A DNA stretch of 64,000 nucleotides from Lewinellaceae bacterium SD302. Lineage in GTDB: Bacteria > Bacteroidota > Bacteroidia > Chitinophagales > Saprospiraceae. The notes under the pieces were generated by a model. That model worked only from the letters and a program-made list of their open reading frames with translations. It did not search any database and was not told the DNA's origin. The DNA is taken from NCBI GenBank assembly GCA_002591745.1, contig PDLQ01000018.1, positions 1 to 64,000 of the forward strand. The letters run 5' to 3'. This document shows, in pieces, positions 1 through 8,175 of this stretch. The number at the start of each line of letters is the position of its first letter. The stretch's first letter is position 1. Made by a program: the position numbers and the translations under genes.

Positions 1-298
1 GAACAGTAATTCTTCCCAGGACGCACAGTGCTTTACGCCGACCATGTCTTTTTTAGTTTATAAATCTCGATAAAATTAATATATCGAGTTGTCAAGCTAA
101 TACAAACTTAAAAGACGCTTCGCTTTTGGACGTCGCTGCGCGACTTGTGGACTATGGAAGAGCCGAATTCGAAGGATATGGAATGAAAGACCGAAGCTTT
201 TGACTTCGGTTCCCACGTCCCCACAAGATCGCTTCAGCGATCATCCACAGGGGCCTAGCCCATTCACAAGCTAAGCGTCCAAACGGTACGTAGCCTGT
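1..298. repeat. Gene-free stretch with several small hairpins
   Basis: No credible gene is seen here. After an A/T-rich start (to about 110) the sequence holds several small inverted repeats: GTCGC/GCGAC at 132-136 and 140-144, ACCGAAG/CTTCGGT at 190-196 and 204-210, and a perfect 16-bp palindrome GATCGCT-TC-AGCGATC at 227-242. The style (cttcgcttttgga, gtccacaag, cttcagcga) recurs in the gap at 11170-11285. It lies downstream of the minus-strand gene ending at 299, so a role in transcript ending is possible; otherwise it is a degenerate dispersed repeat. Confidence 0.45.
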
Positions 299-2428
299 CT
301 ACTTACTATCGGGATAAGAGATCCGCACGTGGTGAACGCTCTTTAAAATATTTCGGAAAACGGTGCGGCAAACTTCTAATTCCCGAAAAGAAAGCTTGGA
401 TTCCGCTAATTGGCCACCGGTGAGTTTACCCTCGAAAATCTTGTCGATGAAAACGGTCAACTCTTCCTCGGTGGGGCTTTTCAAGCTTTTACAGGCCGCC
501 TCGGTACTGTCGGCCAGCATGAGCAGGGTTTCTTCTTTGCTGATGGGCCGGGGGCCAGGATAGCGGAAAAGCGATTCGTCAACTTCGTTTTCGGGGTGAT
601 TCTTCAGATAATTGCGGTAAAAATATTCGGTGCGGGTGTTGCCGTGATGTGTTCGAATGAACTGGATCAGCAACTGAGGTAAACCGGCGGCCTTAGCCAT
701 CTTGACCCCTTCGGAGACGTGGCCGATGATGATCTTGGCGCTTTCCAGATTATTGAGGTCGTCGTGGGGGTTTTTCCCGCTCTGGTTCTCAATGAAAAAT
801 TCCGGATTGGCCACTTTGCCGATGTCGTGATAAAGGGCTGCGGTCTTCACCAAAAGAGCATCGGCATCGATCCTGCGGGCGGCTTGCTCGGCCATGTTAG
901 CCACGTTGAGCGAGTGCTGTAGGGTACCCGGTGCCTTAAGCGCCAGTTCACGTAATAATGGCCGGTTCATATCACTCAGCTCGACCAGGGTGATGGGGGA
1001 GACTAGTCCAAAAACTCTTTCCAGCAGGGGAATCAGGGGGTAGGCCAATAGCACGAGGAAGACGTCAATGGCCAGCCAGCCTAAAGTGGTGAAGTCAAGA
1101 TCGCTTAGCCTTCCTTCCTTAATCAGTTCCAATCCCAGATACCCCAAGGCATATACCCCGAACAAGTAAATAAGGGATTTGAAATAACGGGACCAATCGC
1201 GCATGTCGATGTCCATGATCACTACAGCGATACCGGCCAGAATAGAGAGGAATGTAAATTCATAACCGAGGTTCGTCAGGAAGCTGCCGATCAGCACCAC
1301 ACAGGTATGTACAAAAAAGGCCAGCCGCTCGGCGAAGAAAATACGGATCACGATCGGGACGATGCAAAAAGGTACCAGGTAGGCGTTGAAATTGGTCTTG
1401 GTTTCGATCGTCTGTACCAATATAGCGTATAGTACCGGCCACATCAGGATGAAGATTAGCTTTTGGGGGCGCTTGTAGATCAGCGGATAAAAATACCGCA
1501 GGTAGAGGAACAGCAGTATGATCACCAGTGAAGTCAACAAGGCATAACCGGCAAAAACCCAGGTGAATGTGCTGCCTACGCCCAGGTCTTCGTTGTACTG
1601 CTCCCGAAAACTCAGCAACTGCTGATAGATTTCGTCGGTAATTACGCTACCGTCGGCAATGATCAGCGAACCTGCTTCCACCAGTCCCGCGTAAGGAGAA
1701 ACCAGGCTCAATGACTGGCTGCGGAGATGCTGGGTAAGGCTGTCACTATAACTCAGGTTAGGCCGCAAACGGTCGTCCAGTAAAGGCAGGATGAAATCCG
1801 GGGCTCCCAGATCACTGTAGGGTAGGCTGTCGGTTAAAAATCGTTGGGCGTCGGCTAGGGTATAGACCGAAGCCCAGGTGGCTTCACGAAATTCATTGCC
1901 ATTAGCGATACTCACTACCTGAGTGGGCGATGTATTGGGCTGGGCATCCAGAATTCCCCGACTGAAAATCTTATCCAGCACGCGTAAACCGTAAAGGCGG
2001 TGGGCTTTCGGGTCGGCCTGAATGCTTGGAAAGGTATTGCGGGCAATGGCCGAATCGACCTTTTCATTGAAATCTTCCAGGAATTCCTGTCGCGCCAAAC
2101 GACCGATCTCCGGGTCGATGCGAAAAACGGGCGTCAATTGCTCCTCTACGGCAGCGAGATCGGCCTCGAGTTGCTCCGGCGATTTGAGTACCGAAAAATC
2201 TTTAGGCGCGTACAAACTTTCGTAGCGCCAGGTTTGCCCCCGTTCAAACTCGTAGGGAAATTTCAGGTTGTTGGGATACAACAGGCTGATGATGACCACG
2301 GCCGCTAGCCCCAAAGACCAGCGCAACAGCTCGGCGGGAGTAATGGAAGTCAAACGGTTTTTGTTACGCAGCAAAGGTTGTTCTTGTGGTCCGTAGATGT
2401 CCGATAAAGGTAAGCACGATTTTAACAC
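299..2428 (-). CDS. PgpH-family 7TM-HD cyclic-di-AMP phosphodiesterase
   Basis: This 709-residue membrane protein has the layout of PgpH: a first membrane segment at about residues 35-51, a long extracytoplasmic domain (about 55-280; 7TMR-HDED type), a block of seven hydrophobic segments (about 285-480) and a cytoplasmic HD domain. The metal site is visible as H in 'TLQHSLNVA' (about 505), the HD pair in 'ALYHDIGKVANP' (about 535), 'RTHHG' and the late D of 'LADSTEA'. The family hydrolyses c-di-AMP to pApA and so tunes turgor and potassium handling; that activity is inferred from the family. The start is a GTG (2428), the first possible start after an in-frame stop; no ATG is available near it. 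No partner gene is adjacent. Confidence 0.92.
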   Translation of the reverse strand: MLKSCLPLSDIYGPQEQPLLRNKNRLTSITPAELLRWSLGLAAVVIISLLYPNNLKFPYEFERGQTWRYESLYAPKDFSVLKSPEQLEADLAAVEEQLTPVFRIDPEIGRLARQEFLEDFNEKVDSAIARNTFPSIQADPKAHRLYGLRVLDKIFSRGILDAQPNTSPTQVVSIANGNEFREATWASVYTLADAQRFLTDSLPYSDLGAPDFILPLLDDRLRPNLSYSDSLTQHLRSQSLSLVSPYAGLVEAGSLIIADGSVITDEIYQQLLSFREQYNEDLGVGSTFTWVFAGYALLTSLVIILLFLYLRYFYPLIYKRPQKLIFILMWPVLYAILVQTIETKTNFNAYLVPFCIVPIVIRIFFAERLAFFVHTCVVLIGSFLTNLGYEFTFLSILAGIAVVIMDIDMRDWSRYFKSLIYLFGVYALGYLGLELIKEGRLSDLDFTTLGWLAIDVFLVLLAYPLIPLLERVFGLVSPITLVELSDMNRPLLRELALKAPGTLQHSLNVANMAEQAARRIDADALLVKTAALYHDIGKVANPEFFIENQSGKNPHDDLNNLESAKIIIGHVSEGVKMAKAAGLPQLLIQFIRTHHGNTRTEYFYRNYLKNHPENEVDESLFRYPGPRPISKEETLLMLADSTEAACKSLKSPTEEELTVFIDKIFEGKLTGGQLAESKLSFRELEVCRTVFRNILKSVHHVRISYPDSK

Positions 2429-2544
2429 TAACCACCAGGCTTTCGTTCATCCGCATATTTTGGTCTGGCGGTCTAAAGGGCGCGGTCCGTCCTAAAGCGC
2501 AGCGGCCTTAAGCCACAGGCACCCTTAAGCTGCAGGCGTCCTAA

Positions 2545-3189
2545 TCACTTCTCCTTGTTTAACAAACTCTTTCGGCCATAAACCGAGCAGATCGGGCAAT
2601 CCTTCATCCGGTGCCCTCGGGCCGGGCAGTATTCGCGGCCGAAGAAGATGATCTGCAAGTGCAGGTCGTTCCACTTTTCTCGCGGAAAGAGTCGTTTGAG
2701 ATCCTTTTCGGTCTTTTCCACGTTCTTCCCCGTCGTCAACCCCCAGCGGTATGCCAGCCGGTGAATGTGGGTGTCTACCGGGAAGGCCGGCACACCGAAA
2801 GCTTGCGACATCACCACGCTGGCCGTTTTATGTCCTACGCCGGGCAAGGCTTCCAGCGCATCCCAGTCCTGGGGGACCACGCCGCCGTGCTCTTCGGTTA
2901 TAATGCGGCTCAACTCCTTGATCGCAGCGCTCTTGCGCGGACTCAGCCCGCAGGGTCGAATGATCTGTCGAATATCCTCCACCGGATGGTGCATCATTTC
3001 CTGGGGCGTGTCGGCCAGCTCCCACAGTGAGGGTGTTACCTGGTTGACCCGCACATCCGTACACTGCGCACTCAGCAGCACGGCCACCAATAAAGTGTAC
3101 GGATCCTTATGATCCAACGGTACGGGAATCTCCGGGTACAGTTCTTCGAGAATGACGGCGATCTCATCCGCCTTCTGTTGCTTGGTCAT
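2545..3189 (-). CDS. nth: Endonuclease III, base-excision repair glycosylase/AP lyase
   Basis: The 214-residue protein matches Nth in length and order. The helix-hairpin-helix 'LPGVGHKTASVV' carries the catalytic lysine (K121) and the catalytic aspartate is D139 in 'FPVDTHIHR'. It removes oxidised pyrimidines and nicks abasic sites. The C-terminal 4Fe-4S loop is not canonical: relative to the C-x6-C-x2-C-x5-C spacing of the E. coli enzyme, C188 and C198 are present, but the second position is M195 and the fourth Y204, with an extra C201. The cluster is therefore probably absent or altered. Its start region carries a degenerate copy of the window's dispersed motif (3209-3224). The gene stands alone, 116 bp upstream of the PgpH gene. 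Confidence 0.95.
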   Translation of the reverse strand: MTKQQKADEIAVILEELYPEIPVPLDHKDPYTLLVAVLLSAQCTDVRVNQVTPSLWELADTPQEMMHHPVEDIRQIIRPCGLSPRKSAAIKELSRIITEEHGGVVPQDWDALEALPGVGHKTASVVMSQAFGVPAFPVDTHIHRLAYRWGLTTGKNVEKTEKDLKRLFPREKWNDLHLQIIFFGREYCPARGHRMKDCPICSVYGRKSLLNKEK

Positions 3190-3208
3190 GTATCTTTACT
3201 TCAAAGTA

Positions 3209-3224
3209 GCAATGTAAGTAATCT
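3209..3224 (-). repeat. Degenerate copy of dispersed TTGCTACTTTG motif
   Basis: On the minus strand this reads CATTGCTACTTTGAAG, matching the first 11 bases of the dispersed repeat and then diverging. It lies 20-35 bp upstream of the nth start codon. Confidence 0.4.
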
Positions 3225-3448
3225 GACCCGAAGCTGAAGTCTACCGGACGAAGCTAAAATCCTCGGTCGAGAATCTCCAGGTTCAAGATACTTGCCAATA
3301 GCCACGTGAACACTTAATAGGTCATAAAATCAAGAATCAACCACCGCTAATCTAAAAGCCCATTAGCCTATGCACGCTCAACTGTCTCAAACTTGATATT
3401 GTCATCCTCTGAGTGTATTGATGATGGCAAATCGCCTATCTTTACCCT
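3225..3448. other. Divergent intergenic region between nth and LuxR-type gene
   Basis: About 260 bp separate the two divergent start codons (3190-3448). Apart from the degenerate motif near nth and a -7-like box just before 3449, nothing gene-like or strongly structured is seen. It presumably carries both promoters. Confidence 0.4.
3436..3443 (+). promoter_or_regulatory. Possible -7 box (TATCTTTA), leaderless arrangement
   Basis: TATCTTTA matches the Bacteroidota -7 consensus TAnnTTTG at 7 of 8 positions... with only the last base differing, and ends 5 nt before the ATG at 3449. The same box-to-ATG distance is seen before accD, the aminotransferase and yigZ, suggesting transcripts that begin at or next to the start codon. 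No well-placed -33 TTTG is evident. Confidence 0.3.
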
Positions 3449-4510
3449 ATGTCCCGCCACTTATTATTGTTAGCCACACTCTGTGGATTTTCTGTTGCCC
3501 TCTCCGCCCAGTACCGTATTTCCGGCCACCTGAATATTGGAGAGGAATGGCAGCCCAAGGTCTATTTGGCTGCTATTGATAAACTTAGCGACTATTATCG
3601 GACCAGTCCTGACATGATCGTCAATACTGCTCAGGTGAACGAAGACGGTACCTTCGTCCTCAGTGGTGGCAACCTGCCCGACGAGCCGCGTTTCTACCGC
3701 CTCTACCTGATGAAGCAGCAGAACACCGATTACGATGCCTGTCTGTACGTCGGTGGAGACGACCACAACTTTGCTCACCTGATCCTGCAAAACAACGATG
3801 AGCTGAGCATCACCACTGACTCAAATACAATTGCGCCCTTCGGTAATTACACGGTTTCTGGTTCGTCGGATAACCAACTGATGCGGGAACTGGCAAGTAT
3901 CGTTTACCCCAGCTTCTACTTCTACCGTATCAAATTTCCGACCGAACTTAAATTCAGCGAAGACCGCCTGCACGCCGACCTGATCCGATTTGCGGATACC
4001 TGCCAAAATCCACTCGTTGCTTTGGCCGCGGTCAACAACACGGACTTCGATGAGTATTTTGATCGCGACCGGGATTTCTACCTCGGTTTCGGTGAACGAC
4101 TGAATCAGGAACTTCCCCATTCTATCTACACCGGCAATTATCGCCTCAAATGCCGCTATTACGCCAATGAGGAAGTGACCGCCGGTTTACCCTGGTGGGC
4201 CGGATTGAGTATGCTGATCCTGGCGCTGCTGGCCGCTTCGGGCTGGTGGCAATTTATCAGACTAAAGGCACTGCAGCAACTACCACCGGCTCATACGCAT
4301 TCGCAGGTAACCAAGGCCGATCCTTTTGCAGAACTTACTCCCAAAGAGAGCGAAATCCTTACCTTGATCGCTGCCGGAAAGTCCAACAAAGAGATTGCCT
4401 CCGAACTTTTCGTGGAGGTCAGTACAGTGAAGACACACATCAATAAGTTGTATGGTAAAATCGGGGTCGGAAATCGTAAGGAAGCCAGGGCGATGGTGGA
4501 GCAAAGTTTA

Positions 4511-4531
<21 letters not shown>
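3449..4531 (+). CDS. Membrane-anchored LuxR-type regulator with extracytoplasmic sensor region
   Basis: The 360-residue protein begins with a signal-peptide-like segment (ending about residue 20 at 'LSAQ'), followed by about 225 extracytoplasmic residues, one membrane helix (about 250-268, 'AGLSMLILALLAASGWW') and a cytoplasmic LuxR/GerE helix-turn-helix at 295-352 ('LTPKESEILTLIAAGKSNKE', 'VSTVKTHINKLYGKIG'). The N-terminal part resembles the DUF4369-like beta domains of Bacteroidota lipoproteins, an uncertain call. The architecture implies one-step signalling: the sensor is outside, the DNA-binding domain stays at the inner membrane, with no phosphorelay. The last codons run into the AGTCAGG repeat block, so the C-terminal 'VRSLES' is probably repeat-derived. 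Ligand and targets are unknown. Confidence 0.85.
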
Positions 4532-4680
<149 letters not shown>

Positions 4681-4786
4681 GTCCTCCCGCTCATTTACAA
4701 CCCCATTTATATTGACCGGCCGGGGAATTGCCGTTAATCTTGTGGCGACAGTCCGAATGACGGTTGGCAACATTGCTTGTAATTCA

Positions 4787-4824
4787 CCTTGCTACTTTGC
4801 TAGCCACCCTGCTACCTTGGGCAA
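4787..4824 (+). repeat. Dispersed motif, one full and one degenerate copy
   Basis: CCTTGCTACTTTGCTAGCC at 4787-4805 is a full copy of the dispersed repeat; ACCCTGCTACCTTGGGCAA at 4806-4824 looks like a second, decayed unit. They lie 24-61 bp upstream of the thioredoxin ATG. Confidence 0.7.
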
Positions 4825-4847
4825 TCATAAATTTATAACCTTTTACC

Positions 4848-5351
4848 ATGCGCAAATCAATTACTATTTCTCTACTTGTTTTGGCCGTGCTTTCCTTTGG
4901 CTTTTTTACCATCAATGCCCAGAGCGCCGAAGCCCCCGCCGCCCCGCAAATCGAGTGGATGACCATCGAAGAAGCTTTGGCGGCCAACGAGGAAACACCT
5001 AAGAAAATGTTCATCGACGTTTATACGGACTGGTGTCACTGGTGCAAAGTAATGGACGACAAAACTTTCTCGGAAGCCGAAGTAATCGACTACCTAAACG
5101 ACAACTTCTACCCGGTTAAATTTAATGCCGAGCAAAAGGAACCGATTACCTTTAAAGGCCAGACCTACGAGTACACTCCGGCCGGTCGGCGTGGTATTCA
5201 TTTGCTCGCTTACGCCCTGCTGAACAAACAAGCCAGCTATCCTTCATTCGTAGTACTGGACGAAGAACTGAACGGGATTACAATTCTGAAAGGCTTCCAG
5301 GATAAGGCTAAGTTTTTGGGAAATCTGAAGCGGGCGACATCTGCGAAATAA
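4848..5351 (+). CDS. Secreted thioredoxin-fold protein with CHWC active site
   Basis: The 167-residue protein has a signal peptide (residues 1-25, ending 'TINAQS') and a single thioredoxin-like domain in which 'FIDVYTDWCHWCKVMD' carries the redox pair C63-H-W-C66. The dipeptide HW between the cysteines and the 'DKTFSEAEVIDYLNDNFYPV' continuation resemble DUF255/thioredoxin_7 proteins and periplasmic disulfide reductases. The cis-proline region is 'ASYPSFVVLD'. It likely reduces or exchanges disulfides of exported proteins; the electron donor and partner are not visible. The gene is monocistronic, convergent with the S41 protease gene. Confidence 0.88.
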   Translation: MRKSITISLLVLAVLSFGFFTINAQSAEAPAAPQIEWMTIEEALAANEETPKKMFIDVYTDWCHWCKVMDDKTFSEAEVIDYLNDNFYPVKFNAEQKEPITFKGQTYEYTPAGRRGIHLLAYALLNKQASYPSFVVLDEELNGITILKGFQDKAKFLGNLKRATSAK

Positions 5352-5358
5352 TTGTTTC

Positions 5359-5452
5359 TGGAAATAGGAGCTAGGACTGCCATTGATCGTTGTGCTCCCC
5401 TGGCTTAGTAGCACCTGGTTTCAAAAGCTCAGCACTCCTATCTCCTATTTCA
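5359..5452. repeat. Inverted-repeat element between convergent genes
   Basis: TGGAAATAGGAGCTAGGA at 5359-5376 is mirrored by the reverse complement of TGAAATAGGAGATAGGAG at about 5434-5451 (two mismatches over 17 bases). The same arm sequence (GGAAATAGGAG.TAGGAG) occurs in the elements at 13234-13434 and 44774-44995. Its position between converging genes would suit a bidirectional terminator. Confidence 0.6.
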
Positions 5453-6863
5453 AGTTACCGAGAACCCGGTCATTCGCTAGTAGCTCGAGCGCGACCTTTA
5501 AAGCATCCTCCTTCACGTCGACGAAAACGTCTGGCTGCACAGGCTTAGCCGTTTCGTCTCCACTCGGCCGCACCAGGTAGCTGTTGGAGATTTGCAGTTG
5601 AGCACCGGCAAGTGGCAGGCTCATGCGTAGGAGCCCGTCGGCGTGGAAGTTGGCGAGATTGCCGCTTTGTCGGCCGACGATGGTACCCATGCCGTAATCT
5701 TTGAACATGGCGGCAAAACAGGTGCCGGCACTAAAGGTATTCTCATCCATCAGCAGTATAACGCGGCCGGTGAGCTGTCGATTATTACCATAGGGCTTAG
5801 TCTCTGGCATGATCACCCGGGCGATTCCGTGGTCCGCAGTGGAATAGATCGCTTTCAAATGAGGATTGATTCCTTTGAGCAATGGTACGGCCCAGTGGAA
5901 CGCTCCTGGGAGATAGGCGTTTTTGAAGGCTTGTTTGAATTGTGGCGTTGCTTTCCACTCCTGGTAGGCGAAGCTGCGGAATGGGGCGTCAGCAAAATAG
6001 CGGGCCAACTCCTCCCCGATGCGGGAGTCTCCGCCACCGTGGCCACGTAGATCAAGAATGAGGTCGTGGGCACCGGCGGCCTTAAAGTCACGGAAAATAC
6101 TTTTAAATTGACGGGCGAAATCCTTGGGCCGGGCTTCAAAATGAGTGATTTTGAGGTAGGCAGTGTTGCCATCCATCATTTCGGTAGTGAAGGTTGCTGG
6201 TTCGCTGTACGCGGGCTGGTTGGTTGCAATTTGATCGTAGGTCAGGCCAGAAATAGTCTGGCTGGTTTGTTGACTGTTTGATGTCAATTCCAGACTAAAT
6301 TGCTGGTTGAAATCTTCGCCGTAGGCCAGCCAGAGGTAACGGGGGAAGTTGCTGCTGAGCAGGACTTGGTCCAGGTCGTAAGTTTCTCGGCTGGCGTGGG
6401 TGACCAACTTTTGCACCAGTTCCTTAGCAGGAATGCCGTTGATGCTGGTGATTTCCGTCCCCGTGAGGTCATTCGGTTGATGGCGATGATCGGCGCTGAC
6501 GAAGAGGCGTTCGTTGCGTACGTTTACCCCCAGCGGGAGGTAAGTTCCACCGTTTTCCCGGTAGAGACTGCTATTCTCGGTGTCCCAAAGGCGGGTGTGG
6601 CCATCGCCGAAAGCGCAGACGAGGCGGTTGGCAGCGCGATAAGCTTGCATTTTAGTCGGTTCTTCCGGCAACTCGGAGACTAATTCTTCGCGCAAGGCGG
6701 CAATCTTGGTGGAATCAGCATAGTGATAAGCATCGGGGTGGTAAATTTCGATGGCACTGATGACCTTTTGTAGTTCGGCGGCTATTTCCGTTTTGGTGGT
6801 CTGTGTTTTTAGGCTAGCAAAGTAGCAAAGTGAAAGGGCTACGAGGAAGAGGAAGCGTTGCAT
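5445..6863 (-). CDS. Secreted S41-family (tail-specific type) serine peptidase
   Basis: The 472-residue protein starts with a signal peptide ('FLFLVALSLCYFASLKTQ') and carries a C-terminal S41 catalytic domain: 'YLKITHFEARP', 'DLILDLRGHGGGDSR', and the nucleophile serine in 'ENTFSAGTCFAAMFKDYG' followed by 'GTIVGRQSGN'. The region 90-250 is the usual N-terminal helical and PDZ-like part of S41 peptidases. It probably degrades peptides or unfolded proteins in the periplasm or outside the cell. Notably the signal-peptide codons for 'LCYFAS' are a copy of the window's dispersed 17-bp repeat (6812-6828). It is monocistronic; its upstream region is a 16-bp tandem array. Confidence 0.88.
   Translation of the reverse strand: MQRFLFLVALSLCYFASLKTQTTKTEIAAELQKVISAIEIYHPDAYHYADSTKIAALREELVSELPEEPTKMQAYRAANRLVCAFGDGHTRLWDTENSSLYRENGGTYLPLGVNVRNERLFVSADHRHQPNDLTGTEITSINGIPAKELVQKLVTHASRETYDLDQVLLSSNFPRYLWLAYGEDFNQQFSLELTSNSQQTSQTISGLTYDQIATNQPAYSEPATFTTEMMDGNTAYLKITHFEARPKDFARQFKSIFRDFKAAGAHDLILDLRGHGGGDSRIGEELARYFADAPFRSFAYQEWKATPQFKQAFKNAYLPGAFHWAVPLLKGINPHLKAIYSTADHGIARVIMPETKPYGNNRQLTGRVILLMDENTFSAGTCFAAMFKDYGMGTIVGRQSGNLANFHADGLLRMSLPLAGAQLQISNSYLVRPSGDETAKPVQPDVFVDVKEDALKVALELLANDRVLGNLK
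6812..6828 (-). repeat. Dispersed motif inside a signal-peptide coding region
   Basis: On the minus strand TTGCTACTTTGCTAGCC, an exact copy of the dispersed repeat, read here as (L)CYFAS in the S41 protease signal peptide. Confidence 0.75.
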
Positions 6864-6874
6864 GGTTGTGAATT

Positions 6875-6985
6875 AATGATCAAGTGAAGCAATGATCAAA
6901 TGAAGCAATGATCGAGTGAAGCAATGATTGAATGATCTAGTGAATCAAGGATCAAATGATCTGATGCAACAATGATCGGCTAGGC
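6875..6985. repeat. 16-bp tandem array (AATGATCAARTGAAGC)
   Basis: Three nearly identical 16-bp units lie at 6875-6890, 6891-6906 and 6907-6922, followed by decayed units to about 6985. Each unit contains the palindromic core TGATCA or a variant. Related AATGAT..AATGA sequence occurs at 32010-32080 and 38445-38575. The array fills much of the space upstream of both the S41 gene and the LytS gene. Confidence 0.7.
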
Positions 6986-7034
6986 TGGATGCCGGAGCAA
7001 AAGTGATTGGTGAAAGGCGGGAAAAAATGGGTGA

Positions 7035-7068
7035 ATACGTAAAAACGTATATATACGTTCTTACGTAT
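7035..7068. promoter_or_regulatory. 34-bp near-perfect palindrome before the LytS/LytTR operon
   Basis: The left half TACGTAAAAACGTATA (7036-7051) and the reverse complement of the right half (7052-7067) differ at one position only, and the flanking A/T pair (7035/7068) also matches. Each half contains two ACGTA-like blocks, so the site offers four spaced ACGT(A/T) cores. It lies 85 bp before the preferred ATG of the kinase and is a good candidate operator or autoregulatory site. Confidence 0.6.
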
Positions 7069-7152
7069 CGCTTGGGCTATTTTACCAAGCCTATCAAGGC
7101 ATTCACCAATTCCGCGGCCCTTTTACGCACCGAACGGTGTACTTTCACGACT

Positions 7153-8175
7153 ATGAAAGCAGCATACGGTACTTTGATCCGCTGGCATCTGGTTTTCTGT
7201 ATCTTCTACTATCAGGTGCAGGAATTATTGGAAGACCGCAGCCTGGAAAGCTTATATCGCCTCCTGGAGCCAAGTAGCTTGCTGCTGACCTTTTTGGGCT
7301 TTGTGATCATGTTTACTTATGCTTTGATCCCTTATCGCGTTTTACTAGCCAAATATGGCAAACCCTGGTACGAACTGGCCCTCTGGCTCTTCGCCGGTTC
7401 TCTGTTCTCGGCCGGATTCCGCTACCTCGTCGAAGAAATGATTGCACCTGAGTTGATTGGCTTTCGCAACTATCCGGCGGGAATCTCTCTGGTCAGCTAT
7501 TATCTCGACAACCTGTACTACCTGGTGCTGCACGGGGCCATCGGGGTAATCGTGTTTTTGCTACAGGTAACCCGCTTTCGGGAGGCCCAGCGGCAGGCAT
7601 TGGCCATTGAAAACCAGCGGACAGAGTTGGCTTTCTTACGCTCACAGATCAATCCGCACTTTCTGTTCAATACGCTGAATAACGTTTATAGCCTGTTTTT
7701 TCAGCAGTCCGACAAAGCCCTGAAGGCCATTGAACGGCTGACGGTCATGCTGCGCTACGGACTGTACGAAAAAGCCGATAAGGTACCGTTGAGCAAGGAG
7801 TTGGAACATTTGCAAAATTTCATCGAGCTGGAGAAATTGCGCTATGACTACGAACCAGTCATTGATTTTACTTTGCCAGATGTCCGGAAACAGGAGGTGC
7901 TGGTGCCACCGCTTTTATTGATCACTTTCGTTGAAAATGCATTTAAGCACGGGGACCTTCGGCAACGGGTGCGGATCAAACTGACGGTGGCAGATCATCA
8001 GCTTTGCTACTTTGTTAGCAACAAAATCAAAAATCAGCAAAAGGATGGGGTAGGGGGGATCGGCCTGGTAAACCTGCGAAAAAGACTAGCACTTCTGTAT
8101 CCGGACGGTCAGTCATTACAGCTGGTAAGAAGAGGCGATGATTTCGAGGCTGAACTTAAAATAAAACTCCAATGA
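7153..8175 (+). CDS. LytS/YehU-type sensor histidine kinase
   Basis: With the start at 7153 the protein has 340 residues: four predicted membrane helices (about 10-145) followed by a His_kinase domain with the phospho-acceptor histidine in 'RSQINPHFLFNTLNNVYS' and a HATPase_c domain ('LLLITFVENAFKHG', 'GGIGLVNLRKRLALLYP'). The reading frame is open back to 7003, but those 50 codons cover the 34-bp palindrome and encode a non-hydrophobic leader, so 7153 is preferred. The stop overlaps the start of the LytTR regulator by 4 bp, a classic translationally coupled pair. The kinase probably autophosphorylates and passes phosphate to that regulator; the signal is unknown, and the short membrane part has no large external sensor. 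Confidence 0.92.
   Translation: MKAAYGTLIRWHLVFCIFYYQVQELLEDRSLESLYRLLEPSSLLLTFLGFVIMFTYALIPYRVLLAKYGKPWYELALWLFAGSLFSAGFRYLVEEMIAPELIGFRNYPAGISLVSYYLDNLYYLVLHGAIGVIVFLLQVTRFREAQRQALAIENQRTELAFLRSQINPHFLFNTLNNVYSLFFQQSDKALKAIERLTVMLRYGLYEKADKVPLSKELEHLQNFIELEKLRYDYEPVIDFTLPDVRKQEVLVPPLLLITFVENAFKHGDLRQRVRIKLTVADHQLCYFVSNKIKNQQKDGVGGIGLVNLRKRLALLYPDGQSLQLVRRGDDFEAELKIKLQ

Noticed and set aside
4712-5002. 96-codon frame overlapping the thioredoxin start
   Set aside because: It runs across the dispersed motif and then through the thioredoxin gene in another frame with no conserved feature.
7003-7152. 50-codon N-terminal extension of the LytS kinase
   Set aside because: It would translate through the 34-bp palindrome and adds no hydrophobic or conserved segment; the ATG at 7153 begins the expected membrane domain.
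8003-8024. TTTGCTACTTTGTTAGCAAC inside the kinase gene resembles the dispersed motif
   Set aside because: It encodes 'CYFVSNK', the conserved valine/asparagine strand of LytS-type HATPase domains, so convergence by coding constraint is the simpler explanation. Counted only as ambiguous.
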